Assembly: GCA_947507965.1 (NCBI GenBank)
Contig: CANNQU010000002.1
Span: 1 to 64,000, forward strand
Direction: 5' to 3'
Origin: Bacteroidota bacterium
GTDB lineage: Bacteria; Bacteroidota; Bacteroidia; UKL13-3
DNA length: 64,000 nt
How positions within the stretch are numbered: the stretch's first letter is position 1; each line of letters opens with the position of its first letter. This document shows, piece by piece, positions 8,462 to 17,978 of the stretch. Made by a program: the position numbers and the translations under genes. The notes below the pieces were generated by a model. It saw nothing but the letters and a program-made list of their open reading frames with translations. It was not told the origin of the DNA and ran no database searches.

Positions 8462-9712
8462 TTATGCGGCATTCAGTGCCTTAAAATTTAACTCCCCTAT
8501 TTTCAAACTAGCATAATCGGCCGTTATGATCACTTCCTCACCTCTATGGTTTGGTGCATCGTACATATAATCAAGCATTATTGCTTCGCAGATCGTACGC
8601 AAACCACGGGCACCCAACTTATATTCTAACGCTTTGGCCACAATGATATCGATAACGTCATCATGTATTTCCAGTTTAATATCATCTATTTTAAACAATT
8701 TTTTATACTGTTTTAATAAGGCATTCTTAGGCTTGGTAAGAATAAGTTTAAGTGCAGCAGCATCGAGTGGATTGAGGAACGTAATTACAGGCAGCCTCCC
8801 AATGATTTCGGGTATCAATCCAAAAGATTTCAAATCGGCTGGAGAGACATATTGCAGTGGCTTCGACTTATCAAACATGGCTTCCTGCGAATCATTTCTG
8901 TAGCCAATGGTTTGAGCCTGCATTCTGTTGGCTATATTTCTTTCAATCCCTTCAAAAGCCCCTCCACAGATAAATAAAATATTTTGAGTGTTAACCTGAA
9001 TGTATTTTTGGTCGGGATGTTTACGCCCCCCCTGAGGTGGAATATTTGCTACTGTGCCTTCAAGCAGCTTGAGTAATCCTTGTTGAACGCCTTCCCCGCT
9101 TACATCACGAGTGATCGATGGGTTGTCGCTTTTGCGTGCAATTTTATCAATCTCATCAATAAATACGATACCCATTTCGGCCGCCTCAACATTATAGTCG
9201 GCACTCTGCAGCAGGCGTGTAATGATGGTTTCCACATCTTCACCAACATACCCTGCTTCGGTGAGAACCGTGGCATCGGCAATGCAGAATGGTACGTTTA
9301 TAAACTTAGCAATAGTCTTCGCAAGAAGTGTTTTACCCGTTCCTGTTTCACCGAGCATAATGATATTCGATTTTTCAATTTCAATTCCATCTTCTTCTCC
9401 CTGTTTAAGTATGCGTTTGTAATGGTTATAAACAGATACACTCAGCACTTTTTTTGCCTCATCCTGCCCAATTACGTAATCATCGAGATAGCTTTTTAGC
9501 TCAGATGGGGTGGGTGTCTTCTTGTTTTTGATGGCCTCCGATACGAGCTTCTTTTTCTTTCCATTATTACCATCAGATCCGAGCATTTCATGGGCTTGCG
9601 AAATGCAGGAGTCGCAAATGTTCGCATTTTCACCACTCACCAACATACCGGTCTCGTTTTGCGGCCGTCCACAAAAAGAACAAACGATTTCTTTTGTTGT
9701 TTTACCTTTCAT
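8462..9712 (-). CDS. clpX: ATP-dependent Clp protease, ATP-binding subunit ClpX
   Basis: ClpX is the AAA+ unfoldase that feeds substrates to ClpP. The N-terminal zinc-binding domain has CSFCGRPQ followed by the second pair in ICDSC. The AAA+ module shows Walker A GETGTGKT, Walker [11 protein letters not shown], and the IGRLPVI segment near the sensor-2 region. The ClpP-docking tripeptide appears as IGY in QTIGYRND, the counterpart of the E. coli IGF loop. At 416 aa it is full length. It follows clpP on the same strand with 70 bases between, which contain an inverted repeat. Confidence 0.97.
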   Translation of the reverse strand: MKGKTTKEIVCSFCGRPQNETGMLVSGENANICDSCISQAHEMLGSDGNNGKKKKLVSEAIKNKKTPTPSELKSYLDDYVIGQDEAKKVLSVSVYNHYKRILKQGEEDGIEIEKSNIIMLGETGTGKTLLAKTIAKFINVPFCIADATVLTEAGYVGEDVETIITRLLQSADYNVEAAEMGIVFIDEIDKIARKSDNPSITRDVSGEGVQQGLLKLLEGTVANIPPQGGRKHPDQKYIQVNTQNILFICGGAFEGIERNIANRMQAQTIGYRNDSQEAMFDKSKPLQYVSPADLKSFGLIPEIIGRLPVITFLNPLDAAALKLILTKPKNALLKQYKKLFKIDDIKLEIHDDVIDIIVAKALEYKLGARGLRTICEAIMLDYMYDAPNHRGEEVIITADYASLKIGELNFKALNAA

Positions 9713-9729
9713 ATATTTTAACTAAAGCA

Positions 9730-9762
9730 AACAGCCTCTACCATCGGTTGGCGGAGGCTGTT
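9730..9762 (-). promoter_or_regulatory. Hairpin between clpP and clpX
   Basis: A perfect 9-bp inverted repeat (AACAGCCTC / GAGGCTGTT) flanks a 15-base loop. On the minus strand it lies 20 bases after the clpP stop and 17 bases before the clpX start. It is not followed by a clear T tract, so it may be an attenuator or mRNA-processing/stability hairpin and not a full terminator. Confidence 0.45.
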
Positions 9763-9782
9763 CAAATGTAAGAATTAAAGCA

Positions 9783-10484
9783 TTATAAATTGTTCTTTTT
9801 CTCGTTTTTACTTTTTAGTAAGATTTCGTCAACCATGCCATAATCTTTCGCTTCGGCGGCAGTCATCCAATAATCACGATCACTATCCTTCGATACTTGT
9901 TCATAATCTTTACCACTGTGTTTTGAGATAATATCGTACAACTCTTTCTTTAAAATGGAAATTTGTTTAAATGAAATTTCCATATCCGTTGCTTGTCCCT
10001 GCATGCCGCCCATGGGCTGATGAATCATAATACGGGCATGTTTCAAGGCGGTGCGTTTGCCTTTCACTCCGGCACACATCAGCACGGCTCCCATGCTCGC
10101 CGCCATACCCGTGCAAATAGTTGCCACATCAGGATTAATATATTGCATGGTATCGTAAATACCTAAACCAGCATGTACGCTTCCGCCCGGGCTATTGATA
10201 TACATTTGAATGTCGCGTTTTGCATCGGCACTTTCAAGAAAAAGAAGTTGCGCCTGAACTACATTGGCGATATAATCGTCGATGGGAGTACCCAGAAAAA
10301 TAATACGGTCGGCCATTAGACGTGAGAATACATCGATTTCACGAAATGGCTGAGCGCGTTCTTCAATGATACTACGTGTCATGCCTTCCACATTTCCCAT
10401 TACCGACTTGTAATTGTGCAATGTTAAACTGCTAATGCCGTGATGCTTAACGGCAAATTTTTCGAACTCATTATTAAATATCAT
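9783..10484 (-). CDS. clpP: ATP-dependent Clp protease, proteolytic subunit ClpP
   Basis: ClpP is the serine peptidase of the Clp machine. The catalytic serine is S130 in GMAASMGAVL and the histidine is H155 in MIHQPMGG. The SPGGSVHAGLGIYDTMQ block lines the oligomer interface. The protein is 233 aa, about 30 residues longer than the mature enzyme, and the extra N-terminal stretch before EERAQPFREIDVFSRL may be a propeptide or a late-start artefact. The gene lies between tig and clpX, the classic tig-clpP-clpX order. Confidence 0.96.
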   Translation of the reverse strand: MIFNNEFEKFAVKHHGISSLTLHNYKSVMGNVEGMTRSIIEERAQPFREIDVFSRLMADRIIFLGTPIDDYIANVVQAQLLFLESADAKRDIQMYINSPGGSVHAGLGIYDTMQYINPDVATICTGMAASMGAVLMCAGVKGKRTALKHARIMIHQPMGGMQGQATDMEISFKQISILKKELYDIISKHSGKDYEQVSKDSDRDYWMTAAEAKDYGMVDEILLKSKNEKKNNL

Positions 10485-10685
10485 GATTTTTTAATTTATA
10501 TTTTGTATTTCAAGTAGAACTCAAAACTCGTGCGAAAGCGAATAAATGGAATATATACGACATTACGGCAATAAATAGCTGACAAAGTAATAATAATTCG
10601 CTCTCGATGGCATAAAACAATAAAAGTAGCTTTTGCTAGAGTCAAAGAATTAATCAACGGAAAACAATACGACCTATAGTAGAAC

Positions 10686-12092
10686 TTAAGCGTGCGTATT
10701 TTCATGATCGAGCTCCATGCCATGATCATGTTCATGTTTGCTACGTTCTAATTTTGCAGCATCTAAGCCCTTACTGTCAATGGCAACATCGTTAATGGTG
10801 ATATGACTTTTAATGTATGCTAGGGCTTTGGTGGTACGTAACATGTTTACCATGCTTTCCTGTTGATCTTCCCGCTTAAAATATTTACTCTCAAATTCTG
10901 CACGAATCGCTTCGTTTCTAGGATCATAACCAAAACGACGCATATAATTGGCAAGTAAAAGCTGGTATTGATTTTCAATATCGTTTTCTTCCAGTGTGTA
11001 TTTTTCCTGCTCAAAAATAGTATCACGGATGATACTCCATTTCAAATATTCTTTTTCATGAAGATAGTCGTGCTCAATTTCGTGCTCATTTTTGTCTTTA
11101 TTTTGTTGTTTAATCCATCGTAACAAAAAAGCATCAGGCATCGAGATATGATGAAGCTTTACTAAGCCTTTTATAATATCATCTTCCATCATTCCTTCCG
11201 CTTGCGATGCATAATAATCTTCCACTTCTTTTTTGATAATCGACTTCAAATCGTCAACCGACTTCACTTCACGCTCTTCTGTATTATATTTTGATAGTAG
11301 CTCCTCATTAAGTTCTGCCGGGATGAGACGTTGTATTTTATTGAGCGTGAACAAAAACGTGTGATTCAAATCGTTTGCCGCTTCTACGGTTATACCAAAA
11401 ATCTGCGAAATTTCTTTGGTGTCATCAGCGAAGGTCTTAAAAATGTCAAAAAGAATAATATCGCCTACCTTTTTAGATAAAAACTTAGCTTTCTCTCCTT
11501 CGTCTTTAATAGAGGAGAACAAAATGCTTTTTTCTGTTGTACTTATTCCTCCTTCAAACACCGTACCATCTTCATTACACTCCACAAAGTCGCCATTCAA
11601 CATATCGGTACTTTCTACGGCATCAACATCGCCTAGCGCACCATGACGGCGCTGAATTAATTCTAATTCATTCGCAACCTCTGTTTCACCGATACTCACC
11701 TTAAACCGATCGAAGGTAATACTTTCATCTACTTTCAACGTTATTTCGGGACGTAAACCCAGCTCAAATTTAAAATCCAGCGTATCGCCTGCCATTTTTT
11801 CTTCGGTATCGGTTATGCTCATGGGCATACCATAATACGCTAATTTTTGTTCGCCTAGATAACCACTTAAACCATCATTAACCATGTTATTTAAAGCATC
11901 GAAACGCACTGCCGCACCATACTTTTGCTCAATAATGCTCTTGGGGGCATATCCAGGGCGAAATCCCGGAAGATTTGATTTTTTAACAACGTCTTTGATG
12001 TCTTTTTGATACCTGCTTTCCACCTCCGTTTTATCTAACTTCAACGTAATAACAGCCAGATTACCTTCTTTAATTTCGTGATTTATGTTCAT
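10686..12092 (-). CDS. tig: Trigger factor
   Basis: Trigger factor is the ribosome-bound chaperone that meets nascent chains at the exit tunnel. The N-terminal domain contains the ribosome-docking signature as PGFRPGYAPKSII, matching the GFRxGxxP motif. The long helical C-terminal domain follows. I start the gene at 12092, giving 468 aa beginning MNINHEIKEG; an upstream ATG at 12125 would add a non-conserved tail. The C-terminus is rich in histidine and acidic residues (KHEHDHGMELDHENTHA), which is unusual for the family. It is first in the tig-clpP-clpX series. Confidence 0.94.
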   Translation of the reverse strand: MNINHEIKEGNLAVITLKLDKTEVESRYQKDIKDVVKKSNLPGFRPGYAPKSIIEQKYGAAVRFDALNNMVNDGLSGYLGEQKLAYYGMPMSITDTEEKMAGDTLDFKFELGLRPEITLKVDESITFDRFKVSIGETEVANELELIQRRHGALGDVDAVESTDMLNGDFVECNEDGTVFEGGISTTEKSILFSSIKDEGEKAKFLSKKVGDIILFDIFKTFADDTKEISQIFGITVEAANDLNHTFLFTLNKIQRLIPAELNEELLSKYNTEEREVKSVDDLKSIIKKEVEDYYASQAEGMMEDDIIKGLVKLHHISMPDAFLLRWIKQQNKDKNEHEIEHDYLHEKEYLKWSIIRDTIFEQEKYTLEENDIENQYQLLLANYMRRFGYDPRNEAIRAEFESKYFKREDQQESMVNMLRTTKALAYIKSHITINDVAIDSKGLDAAKLERSKHEHDHGMELDHENTHA

Positions 12093-12143
12093 GATAATGA
12101 TTTTTTTTAAAGGATGCAGCATCAATTGGTTTAACTCTTTTAT

Positions 12144-12173
12144 GAAAAAAAGAGACGCCTTTATTGCGTCTCT
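12144..12173 (-). terminator. Rho-independent terminator after tRNA-Leu
   Basis: An 8-bp perfect stem (AGAGACGC / GCGTCTCT) with a 7-base loop is followed on the minus strand by a run of T residues (plus-strand A run at 12145-12150). It lies 13 bases after the tRNA 3' end and would end its transcript before tig begins. Confidence 0.8.
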
Positions 12174-12185
12174 TGTCTTTCAATG

Positions 12186-12267
12186 TGCGCATGGAGGGAC
12201 TCGAACCCCCACGCCTTACGGCACCAGATCCTAAGTCTGGCACGGCTACCAATTACGCCACATGCGC
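12186..12267 (-). tRNA. tRNA-Leu (anticodon UAG)
   Basis: Reading the minus strand, a 7-bp acceptor stem (GCGCATG with CATGCGC) encloses a D arm, an anticodon stem CCAGA/TCTGG with loop CTTAGGA (anticodon TAG), a long variable arm (TGCCGTAAGGCG) and the T arm GGGGGTTCGAGTCCC. The long variable arm makes it a class II tRNA, as leucine tRNAs are. The discriminator is A at 12186. CCA is not encoded. Confidence 0.95.
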
Positions 12268-12281
12268 TTTTTTTAGAGGCG

Positions 12282-12289
12282 CAAAAGTA
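12282..12289 (-). promoter_or_regulatory. Candidate -7 element of tRNA-Leu
   Basis: On the minus strand TACTTTTG matches TAnnTTTG and ends 14 bases before the tRNA 5' end, a suitable distance for a tRNA promoter. The -33 region shows no clear TTG. Confidence 0.5.
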
Positions 12290-12418
12290 GTAAGAAATTC
12301 GCATAAAAGAAAAAATAAGTTAAACTTAATCGTAAAAACAATTTTTCGATAGGGCCCGACAGAATTTGCATCTCTTGATTTTTAACCAAAGCAAGCCGAA
12401 TGGTATATTTAATAGGCG

Positions 12419-12799
12419 CTAAATCAAGTTCTTCAAAACTTCAATTTCCAGTGGTTTATTCAAAATTGACTCCACCCATTTATTCTCATTTGCATTGGAA
12501 AAGTCGGCCTCATTCATGGTAGCCGAAAGCAGAAAAACTTTGAATGGCAAAACAGAGTACGTTTTTTCGAGCTCATCTACAATTTGAAACCCATCTAATC
12601 TAGGCATAATAAGATCAAGTAAGATCACTTGAGGGAGTAAATGAGCATTACCTCGATTATCTTTTAAAAATTCAAGCGCTTCCAGTGCATTTGAAAAGGA
12701 AGTAACAGAACAGTCGTTAAAAGCGTTTTGCAGCAATCGCTCGTTTACCATTAAATCAATTGGGTTATCATCGATAAGTAAAAATTTTAGCTGTGTCAT
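12419..12799 (-). CDS. Stand-alone response regulator receiver protein
   Basis: A single receiver (CheY-like) domain of 126 aa with no output domain. The acidic pocket is at DD in LLIDDNPID, the phospho-acceptor aspartate is in ILLDLIMPRLDG, the conserved threonine/serine position is LLSAT, and the lysine is in LNKPL. It overlaps the stop of the upstream kinase gene by four bases (ATGA), so the two are translationally coupled and it is likely a phosphorylation partner of one of the two kinases in the operon. Last gene of a five-gene unit. Confidence 0.9.
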   Translation of the reverse strand: MTQLKFLLIDDNPIDLMVNERLLQNAFNDCSVTSFSNALEALEFLKDNRGNAHLLPQVILLDLIMPRLDGFQIVDELEKTYSVLPFKVFLLSATMNEADFSNANENKWVESILNKPLEIEVLKNLI

Positions 12800-13890
12800 T
12801 TTTTCATCGGGTTATTTAAAAGTTTTATATTAAATGTAGTGCCTATTTCTTTTTGTGATGATAAGGTTATTTCTCCCCCCAACTTTTCCACCGTTTCTTT
12901 TACGATAAAAAGTCCGATACCGGTACCCGAACGAGGATGAAGCGAGCGATAAAACATATTGAATAACTTCTTTTGTTCCACCTCATCGATACCGATTCCA
13001 TTATCACTTACAATAAGTGTTGCTTCGGTATCATTTAACGTAAAGTCGATATTTATTTCCGATGGGGTACCATCATTTTTTTGGAATTTAATGGCATTGG
13101 TAATAAGGTTCGACATTATCATCTTAATTCTGGTAAGGTCGGAAATAAATCGCTGAGAGCTATCAATACGTACGTTATAGATTACATCTTTTGCTCCTTC
13201 AATAAACTTAAATGAAGCGATAATATCGTCGACAATTTTCTTTAAATCGACCTCTTGGAAATCCAATTCTATACCCGCATTCTTGTAAAATCCAATTAGG
13301 TTTTTCACAAAACCATCCAAATGAATTACTGACGATTCGATTAAATTGAAATAGTTTCGCAGATCTTTTAGTTCACTATCCAATCGTGAAACCTTTACAA
13401 TACCTAAGATATTGGTGAGAGGAGAACGCATCTCGTGTGATGCACTGTAGGTGAACCGTGTAAGGGCATCATTAGACTTCTGTAATTCGGCATTACGTGT
13501 TTTGAGAAGCTGTTTTGAGTTATAGAGCTCCATCGCATTTTCAAGTGAAACATGCACGATGGTTTCATTCCAAGGTTTTTCAATAAAACAAGAAATGCCC
13601 GATTTGTTTATGGCATATTCCAATACCTCTTTATCGGCAAATCCGGTAAGTAAAACTCGGATGCAATCGGGGTTAATCGTTTTTACGTTTTCAAGAAAGG
13701 TGATACCTCTTTGCTCTGGCATGCGCTCATCAGAAATCACAATAGGGATATCCTTATGTTCGTGAAGTATATCATATGCCCCAGAAACCGTAACCGAGGT
13801 AAGAACTTCATACTTTGTTCTTAACAGTGATGAGAAAATAGTTAAATTTTGGTGCTCATCATCTACATATAGAATTTTTGGTTTAATCAT
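12796..13890 (-). CDS. Receiver-histidine kinase hybrid protein
   Basis: This 364-aa cytoplasmic protein starts with a receiver domain (about 1-120: ILYVDDEHQN, VISDERMPEQRG with the phospho-acceptor, EKPW with the lysine). A linker coiled coil and a HisKA domain follow, with the phospho-accepting histidine in SASHEMRSPLTNI. The C-terminal ATPase has the N box NLITNAIKFQ, G1 DNGIGID and G2 GTGIGLFI. With no sensor or membrane span it probably relays signals from another kinase. It begins one base after the preceding 703-aa kinase gene ends. Confidence 0.93.
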   Translation of the reverse strand: MIKPKILYVDDEHQNLTIFSSLLRTKYEVLTSVTVSGAYDILHEHKDIPIVISDERMPEQRGITFLENVKTINPDCIRVLLTGFADKEVLEYAINKSGISCFIEKPWNETIVHVSLENAMELYNSKQLLKTRNAELQKSNDALTRFTYSASHEMRSPLTNILGIVKVSRLDSELKDLRNYFNLIESSVIHLDGFVKNLIGFYKNAGIELDFQEVDLKKIVDDIIASFKFIEGAKDVIYNVRIDSSQRFISDLTRIKMIMSNLITNAIKFQKNDGTPSEINIDFTLNDTEATLIVSDNGIGIDEVEQKKLFNMFYRSLHPRSGTGIGLFIVKETVEKLGGEITLSSQKEIGTTFNIKLLNNPMKK

Positions 13891-13891
13891 A

Positions 13892-16003
13892 TTACTTTTG
13901 GATTGGTAGTTTCAGTATAAATTCGGCCCCTTCTCCTGCGATACTATTTACAACGATTTCACCTTTATGGTCTTTCATAATACCATAGGATATTGACAAT
14001 CCCAATCCGGTACCTTTTCCTACTTCTTTTGTTGTATAAAATGGGTCAAATATTTTCTCGTTTTCTTCTTTAGGAATTCCTATTCCATTATCTTTAATTG
14101 AAATATGAATGGTATCGTCTTTCAGAAACGTTGTAATGGTTATCGTTTTCTGTTTTTTGGGACTACTTTGAACGGCATGAACGGCATTCGACAAAATATT
14201 TAGAAACACCTGATTTAATTTTCCAGGAGAGCAATCCAAAAAGGGAATTGTTTGATAATCCCGTATCACCGTTATTTGATCCTTAATTTGGGTGTTTAAT
14301 AAGGTAAGCGTATTCTCAATACCGTCAATTAAGTCGGCATTTTTCATAATATGTTCATCGGAGCGAGAGAATTTCTGCAGACCTCTCACGATATTTGCGG
14401 TACGCAATGCACCCTCTTCAATACCATCGAGCAGCATATTAATTTCCTCTACAATAAATGGGGTATCTAGTTTCTCCTTCATTAATTCTATCTCCCCGAA
14501 TCTCTTGGCCGTCAGACCATCACCTTTTAACGTATCATATTCATTTAATAAGTGCAAAATGTCACTGATATCACGTTTCAGAGGAGAGACGCTTGCCGAA
14601 ACAAAATTAATTGGGTTATTAATTTCATGTGCAATGCCTGCCGTTAGCAAGCCCAATGAAGACATCTTCTCACGGTTTACCAATTCCACTTCCGAACGTT
14701 TTAATTCGTGCAATGCTGACTGCAACTCTTGGGTACGAGTTTTCACTTCAGCGTCCAAAATGACATTCTGTTCTAATACCAATCTTTCATTTTCTTCCGA
14801 TGCTTCTAATGCCATCAATTGGGATGCCTCTTTCTCCTTCTTCATAATATTGATTCGGTTAGCCAAAGCAAAGGAAATGAGTACTAACTCAATAGCAGAA
14901 CCTGCCGGTAGTGTATATAGCGAGAATGCATTGTAGGGGATAAGATTATAGTCTTTACCTACAAAAATTATAACGCCTAATAAGAAAGCGAGCCAGGCGA
15001 TAAGAAAATATCGAGCCGAAGCGACCTTATTTCTCAATGCAATGATACCTGTAATGATAGCAACCACTGCACCACCTCCACCGATCACCTGCAACATATA
15101 GTAGCCTAAAATGTATTGATGAAATACAGTAGCCAAAGGAATACAAAGAACATAACCCACAATTAGAAAATCGATAATACGGTTAAGCTTCGGAACCACC
15201 TGCTTTGTATTCAGAAAATCCTTCATAAAAAAGGCAATAGAAATACCAGAGAGGCTACTAAAAATATACGTTGCATTATGTTGAAGCCAAATAAAATTAG
15301 GCCACAAAAATTTAAAGGCATAACCCAACAAGGAAACTTGGGTAATACCAATTGTTATTACATAAGCAACATAATACAAATAGGCTCTATCCCGAATACT
15401 AAAATACAGGAACAAGTTATACAAAAACATCACCAAAACAATCCCTAAATAAAGCGCTATTAACGATTCTCCATCGATATTCTTGTTTATAATATCATCA
15501 TAAGTTCCTATATATAATGGCAATTGTTGTTGCTCATGGTTTCTTACTTTCAGGTAATACTCAGCAGAAGATTGCGACGAAATACTGAGTTTAAAAATGA
15601 AGGATGGAAACCTATATTCACGACCACTAAACGACCTTTCATCACCCATCTGCTTAACCGAGAATGTGCCATCCCTATTTTTAGAATAGAGCTCAATTTC
15701 ATCGGAGAGAGGTTGCGCCACTTCAAGCAATAAGTCGGGTTGATCGGAGTTATTAAAAACAGTGAAATGCAGCCAGAAAGAAGAATTTGTTAAACCAAAA
15801 TTTGCAACATCCTTTTCATGGGATTTAAATATGGCGGAAACACTAATTTCCTCGATTTTCTTGGAATCCGTTTTGTCTTCAAAATATTCGATACTTTTCC
15901 CTATCAGTATCGGCTTGCTGTTATTACTAAAAACTACTGGTTCTATCGAAAATAAAGGAGATAATTTCAATAGTAACAGCAGCAGTACAATTATTTGTTT
16001 CAT
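13892..16003 (-). CDS. 7TMR-DISM sensor histidine kinase
   Basis: A 703-aa membrane kinase. After a signal peptide comes an extracytoplasmic beta-sandwich of the 7TMR-DISMED2 type (about residues 20-175; a FWLHFTVFN strand is characteristic), then seven transmembrane helices (about 180-385), a coiled coil, and a kinase core. The H box is GIAHEINNPINFV, the N box NILSNAVHAV, G1 DNGIGIP, F box DPFYTT and G2 GTGLGLSI. DISM sensors are thought to bind carbohydrate-like or small ligands outside the cell. It lies in one operon with a ThiF-like protein, an acyltransferase and two receiver proteins. Confidence 0.93.
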   Translation of the reverse strand: MKQIIVLLLLLLKLSPLFSIEPVVFSNNSKPILIGKSIEYFEDKTDSKKIEEISVSAIFKSHEKDVANFGLTNSSFWLHFTVFNNSDQPDLLLEVAQPLSDEIELYSKNRDGTFSVKQMGDERSFSGREYRFPSFIFKLSISSQSSAEYYLKVRNHEQQQLPLYIGTYDDIINKNIDGESLIALYLGIVLVMFLYNLFLYFSIRDRAYLYYVAYVITIGITQVSLLGYAFKFLWPNFIWLQHNATYIFSSLSGISIAFFMKDFLNTKQVVPKLNRIIDFLIVGYVLCIPLATVFHQYILGYYMLQVIGGGGAVVAIITGIIALRNKVASARYFLIAWLAFLLGVIIFVGKDYNLIPYNAFSLYTLPAGSAIELVLISFALANRINIMKKEKEASQLMALEASEENERLVLEQNVILDAEVKTRTQELQSALHELKRSEVELVNREKMSSLGLLTAGIAHEINNPINFVSASVSPLKRDISDILHLLNEYDTLKGDGLTAKRFGEIELMKEKLDTPFIVEEINMLLDGIEEGALRTANIVRGLQKFSRSDEHIMKNADLIDGIENTLTLLNTQIKDQITVIRDYQTIPFLDCSPGKLNQVFLNILSNAVHAVQSSPKKQKTITITTFLKDDTIHISIKDNGIGIPKEENEKIFDPFYTTKEVGKGTGLGLSISYGIMKDHKGEIVVNSIAGEGAEFILKLPIQK

Positions 16004-16029
16004 TATTTTGAATCGAATTTTTATTACTT

Positions 16030-16731
16030 CTACAAGACAAAAGGACGAACATTTATTATTTCCAGATCGTATTCCAATTCCAGCTCCAACGTATTGGCGT
16101 GAATTTTCTTCGCTAATCTTCTGTTTCCTCTTAATTCAAGCATCTCGGTTTTATACTGGATGGTGGACGCCACCAAGGTGATACAATTCATTCTTAAAAC
16201 ACGTGCAACAAAATTTGAGTTTGGATACGTAAACTCCCCATTATTTCCAACACTCTTATCCACTTCAAAGCCTAAACGTCTCGCTCCTGCTAAGGTATAT
16301 CCGGCAACAATAGCAAATAAGTTTTTAATGTTTAGCTGATCACAAATTGACACTGCGGCAATGGATAACAGCACCGTTATTCCCAAATTAGGAGGAAGCT
16401 TTCTGGAGTTCCATAATCCGCATAGCTCCCCTACACCATCCTCCAATCGATACTTATTTACCTGCTTATGAATATTCGCATCAAAATGACCCACCGCGTC
16501 TTCAACCGGTAAAGGAAAATCTCCATCTGCAATCTGAACCCTAATTCCCCCTATCAACTCTCCTTGATACTCACCAACCACCACATAGGTATCGGGGTGA
16601 ACAATCCACAAGGGGGTATTGGTTGAAATGTTCTCCAAATTAAATTCTTCTAAAACCTTCCGGTGCCCCTCCAAAAACCTAGCACAGGTTTGGGGTTCAT
16701 CAATAGCCCGAAAAGCTCGAATAGTTATCAT
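16030..16731 (-). CDS. GNAT-like N-acyltransferase
   Basis: This 233-aa protein looks like a GNAT-fold acyltransferase. It opens with a strand and helix (MITIRAFRAIDEP), has a central VVGEYQGELIGGIRVQI strand pair that matches the GNAT core, and later GELCGLWNSRKLPPNLGITVLLSIA and AGYTLAGARRLGFEVD, which resemble the acyl-CoA-binding and C-terminal parts. The pyrophosphate loop Q/RxxGxG/A is not canonical, so the family call is moderate. Similar proteins include acyl-homoserine-lactone-synthase-like and N-acyl-amino-acid-synthase enzymes, but the substrate is unknown. It sits 78 bases after the ThiF-like gene and 26 bases before the DISM kinase. Confidence 0.55.
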   Translation of the reverse strand: MITIRAFRAIDEPQTCARFLEGHRKVLEEFNLENISTNTPLWIVHPDTYVVVGEYQGELIGGIRVQIADGDFPLPVEDAVGHFDANIHKQVNKYRLEDGVGELCGLWNSRKLPPNLGITVLLSIAAVSICDQLNIKNLFAIVAGYTLAGARRLGFEVDKSVGNNGEFTYPNSNFVARVLRMNCITLVASTIQYKTEMLELRGNRRLAKKIHANTLELELEYDLEIINVRPFVL

Positions 16732-16809
16732 CTATATATTTTTTGTAAATTACTTATTGAAAAACAAACATTTAAGAAATCACCATAACACCATATCGCT
16801 TCACTTTTA

Positions 16810-17925
16810 TTATTCTTTTCCTATTAATTGTTCAATATCAAAATAAAACCTCCCCGAAACATGGGTTAAGTTCAATAGAATACGGCGAACGACATCGGTG
16901 CTTGCTCCTCCTCCAAGAACCACCGCTGATGCTAATTGCGGCCAAGCCGATAACGTCTTCCCAAGTTCCCCTACCGACTCCTTTAAACGTAAAGAAACAT
17001 TTTCACCACTTACCATAGGATACATATAGGCCATCTTCTGCTGTGGTGATAAATCCTTTAAATTAGTTAAATCCAAGTGGTCTAACTTTCCTTGAAACAT
17101 CTTCAAATCGGGTTCCAAATCAAATCGTTCAACATCAATCATGCATCGGTCGCTCATTTCCATAACTACAGGAATAGCGTATTGTTTTGCCTTCACTCTC
17201 GTTAGCACCTTAATTTCAACGCTATCACATTCTTCAACAATTAAATCTAATTTACCATCCTTCGTCATGAAGTCATCGATATTTTCATCGGTTATTCCGT
17301 CCATAAAACAAACGACCTTTAAAAAGGGGTCAAGTTCTGCTATTTCACGTGCCGTTATTACCGCTTTCGAAAGACCTAGATTATATACTGGGGTACGTAT
17401 TCTGTTGCAGTTGGTTAAATCCAAGGTGTCGAAATCGGCCAGCCGAATCTCTCCAAAACATCGTTCCATTGCCATCGTAACCGAAACCGATTGTCCTACT
17501 GACAAGCCAATGACACCCACCTTTTTGGTAGCCAGTAAATTTTGCTCTTCTCTTGTAATCTTATTTTTATTGCGATTTGTTCGTACTTCAATAAATTCGT
17601 CTTCATCCAGGATATGAACTAACTTATTACACCATGGATAATACACCCAAACGCCATATTCATCGATATTCAACAAGCCAATATGCTGTAATTTATGCTC
17701 GTTAATTTGCGCCTCCGATAGCTTATGCGAAGGATTTCTAAGCTTTATTAGATCACATAATTGGCTCTCTATTTCATCGTGAATAATTATTTCACTATGA
17801 GATTGAATTAGTCGGTCGAGATAGAACAAATCGTCTTCGTTGGCAATACGAAAAAACAAAGGGGTATGAATTTTCGAGGATTTATTGCTTTTATCTATGG
17901 AAGTACTATATTTGTGTTGTAACAT
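16810..17925 (-). CDS. ThiF/E1-like adenylating-fold protein
   Basis: The C-terminal two thirds of this 371-aa protein form an E1/ThiF Rossmann domain. A glycine-rich loop VGVIGLSVGQS begins near residue 135, and the D-x-D...N-x-x-R signature appears as ADFDTLDLTNCNRIR. ThiF-family enzymes adenylate a C-terminal glycine or another carboxylate. No conserved CxxC zinc pairs or clear catalytic cysteine are visible. The N-terminal ~130 residues are a separate unrecognised domain. It resembles, from memory, the Rv1355c-type ThiF proteins, which often carry a fused nitroreductase domain; that domain is absent here. First gene of the five-gene operon. Confidence 0.78.
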   Translation of the reverse strand: MLQHKYSTSIDKSNKSSKIHTPLFFRIANEDDLFYLDRLIQSHSEIIIHDEIESQLCDLIKLRNPSHKLSEAQINEHKLQHIGLLNIDEYGVWVYYPWCNKLVHILDEDEFIEVRTNRNKNKITREEQNLLATKKVGVIGLSVGQSVSVTMAMERCFGEIRLADFDTLDLTNCNRIRTPVYNLGLSKAVITAREIAELDPFLKVVCFMDGITDENIDDFMTKDGKLDLIVEECDSVEIKVLTRVKAKQYAIPVVMEMSDRCMIDVERFDLEPDLKMFQGKLDHLDLTNLKDLSPQQKMAYMYPMVSGENVSLRLKESVGELGKTLSAWPQLASAVVLGGGASTDVVRRILLNLTHVSGRFYFDIEQLIGKE

Positions 17926-17939
17926 TGCTTATTAAAAAG

Positions 17940-17947
17940 CAAATATA
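17940..17947 (-). promoter_or_regulatory. Candidate -7 element of the ThiF-kinase operon
   Basis: On the minus strand TATATTTG matches TAnnTTTG and ends 14 bases before the ATG of the ThiF-like gene. The divergent receiver gene starts at 17979, so both promoters must share this 53-base gap. Confidence 0.5.
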
Positions 17948-17978
17948 GTATAATTTGAATTGAAATAACGACCCTTTT

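Noticed and set aside
9080-9499. A 139-codon frame on the plus strand
   Set aside because: It is antisense to clpX, whose protein is well conserved across the same bases.
14292-14936. A 214-codon plus-strand frame
   Set aside because: Antisense to the DISM kinase core; the kinase motifs on the minus strand are definitive.
17141-17617. A 158-codon plus-strand frame
   Set aside because: Antisense to the ThiF-like gene, which has conserved motifs in this region.
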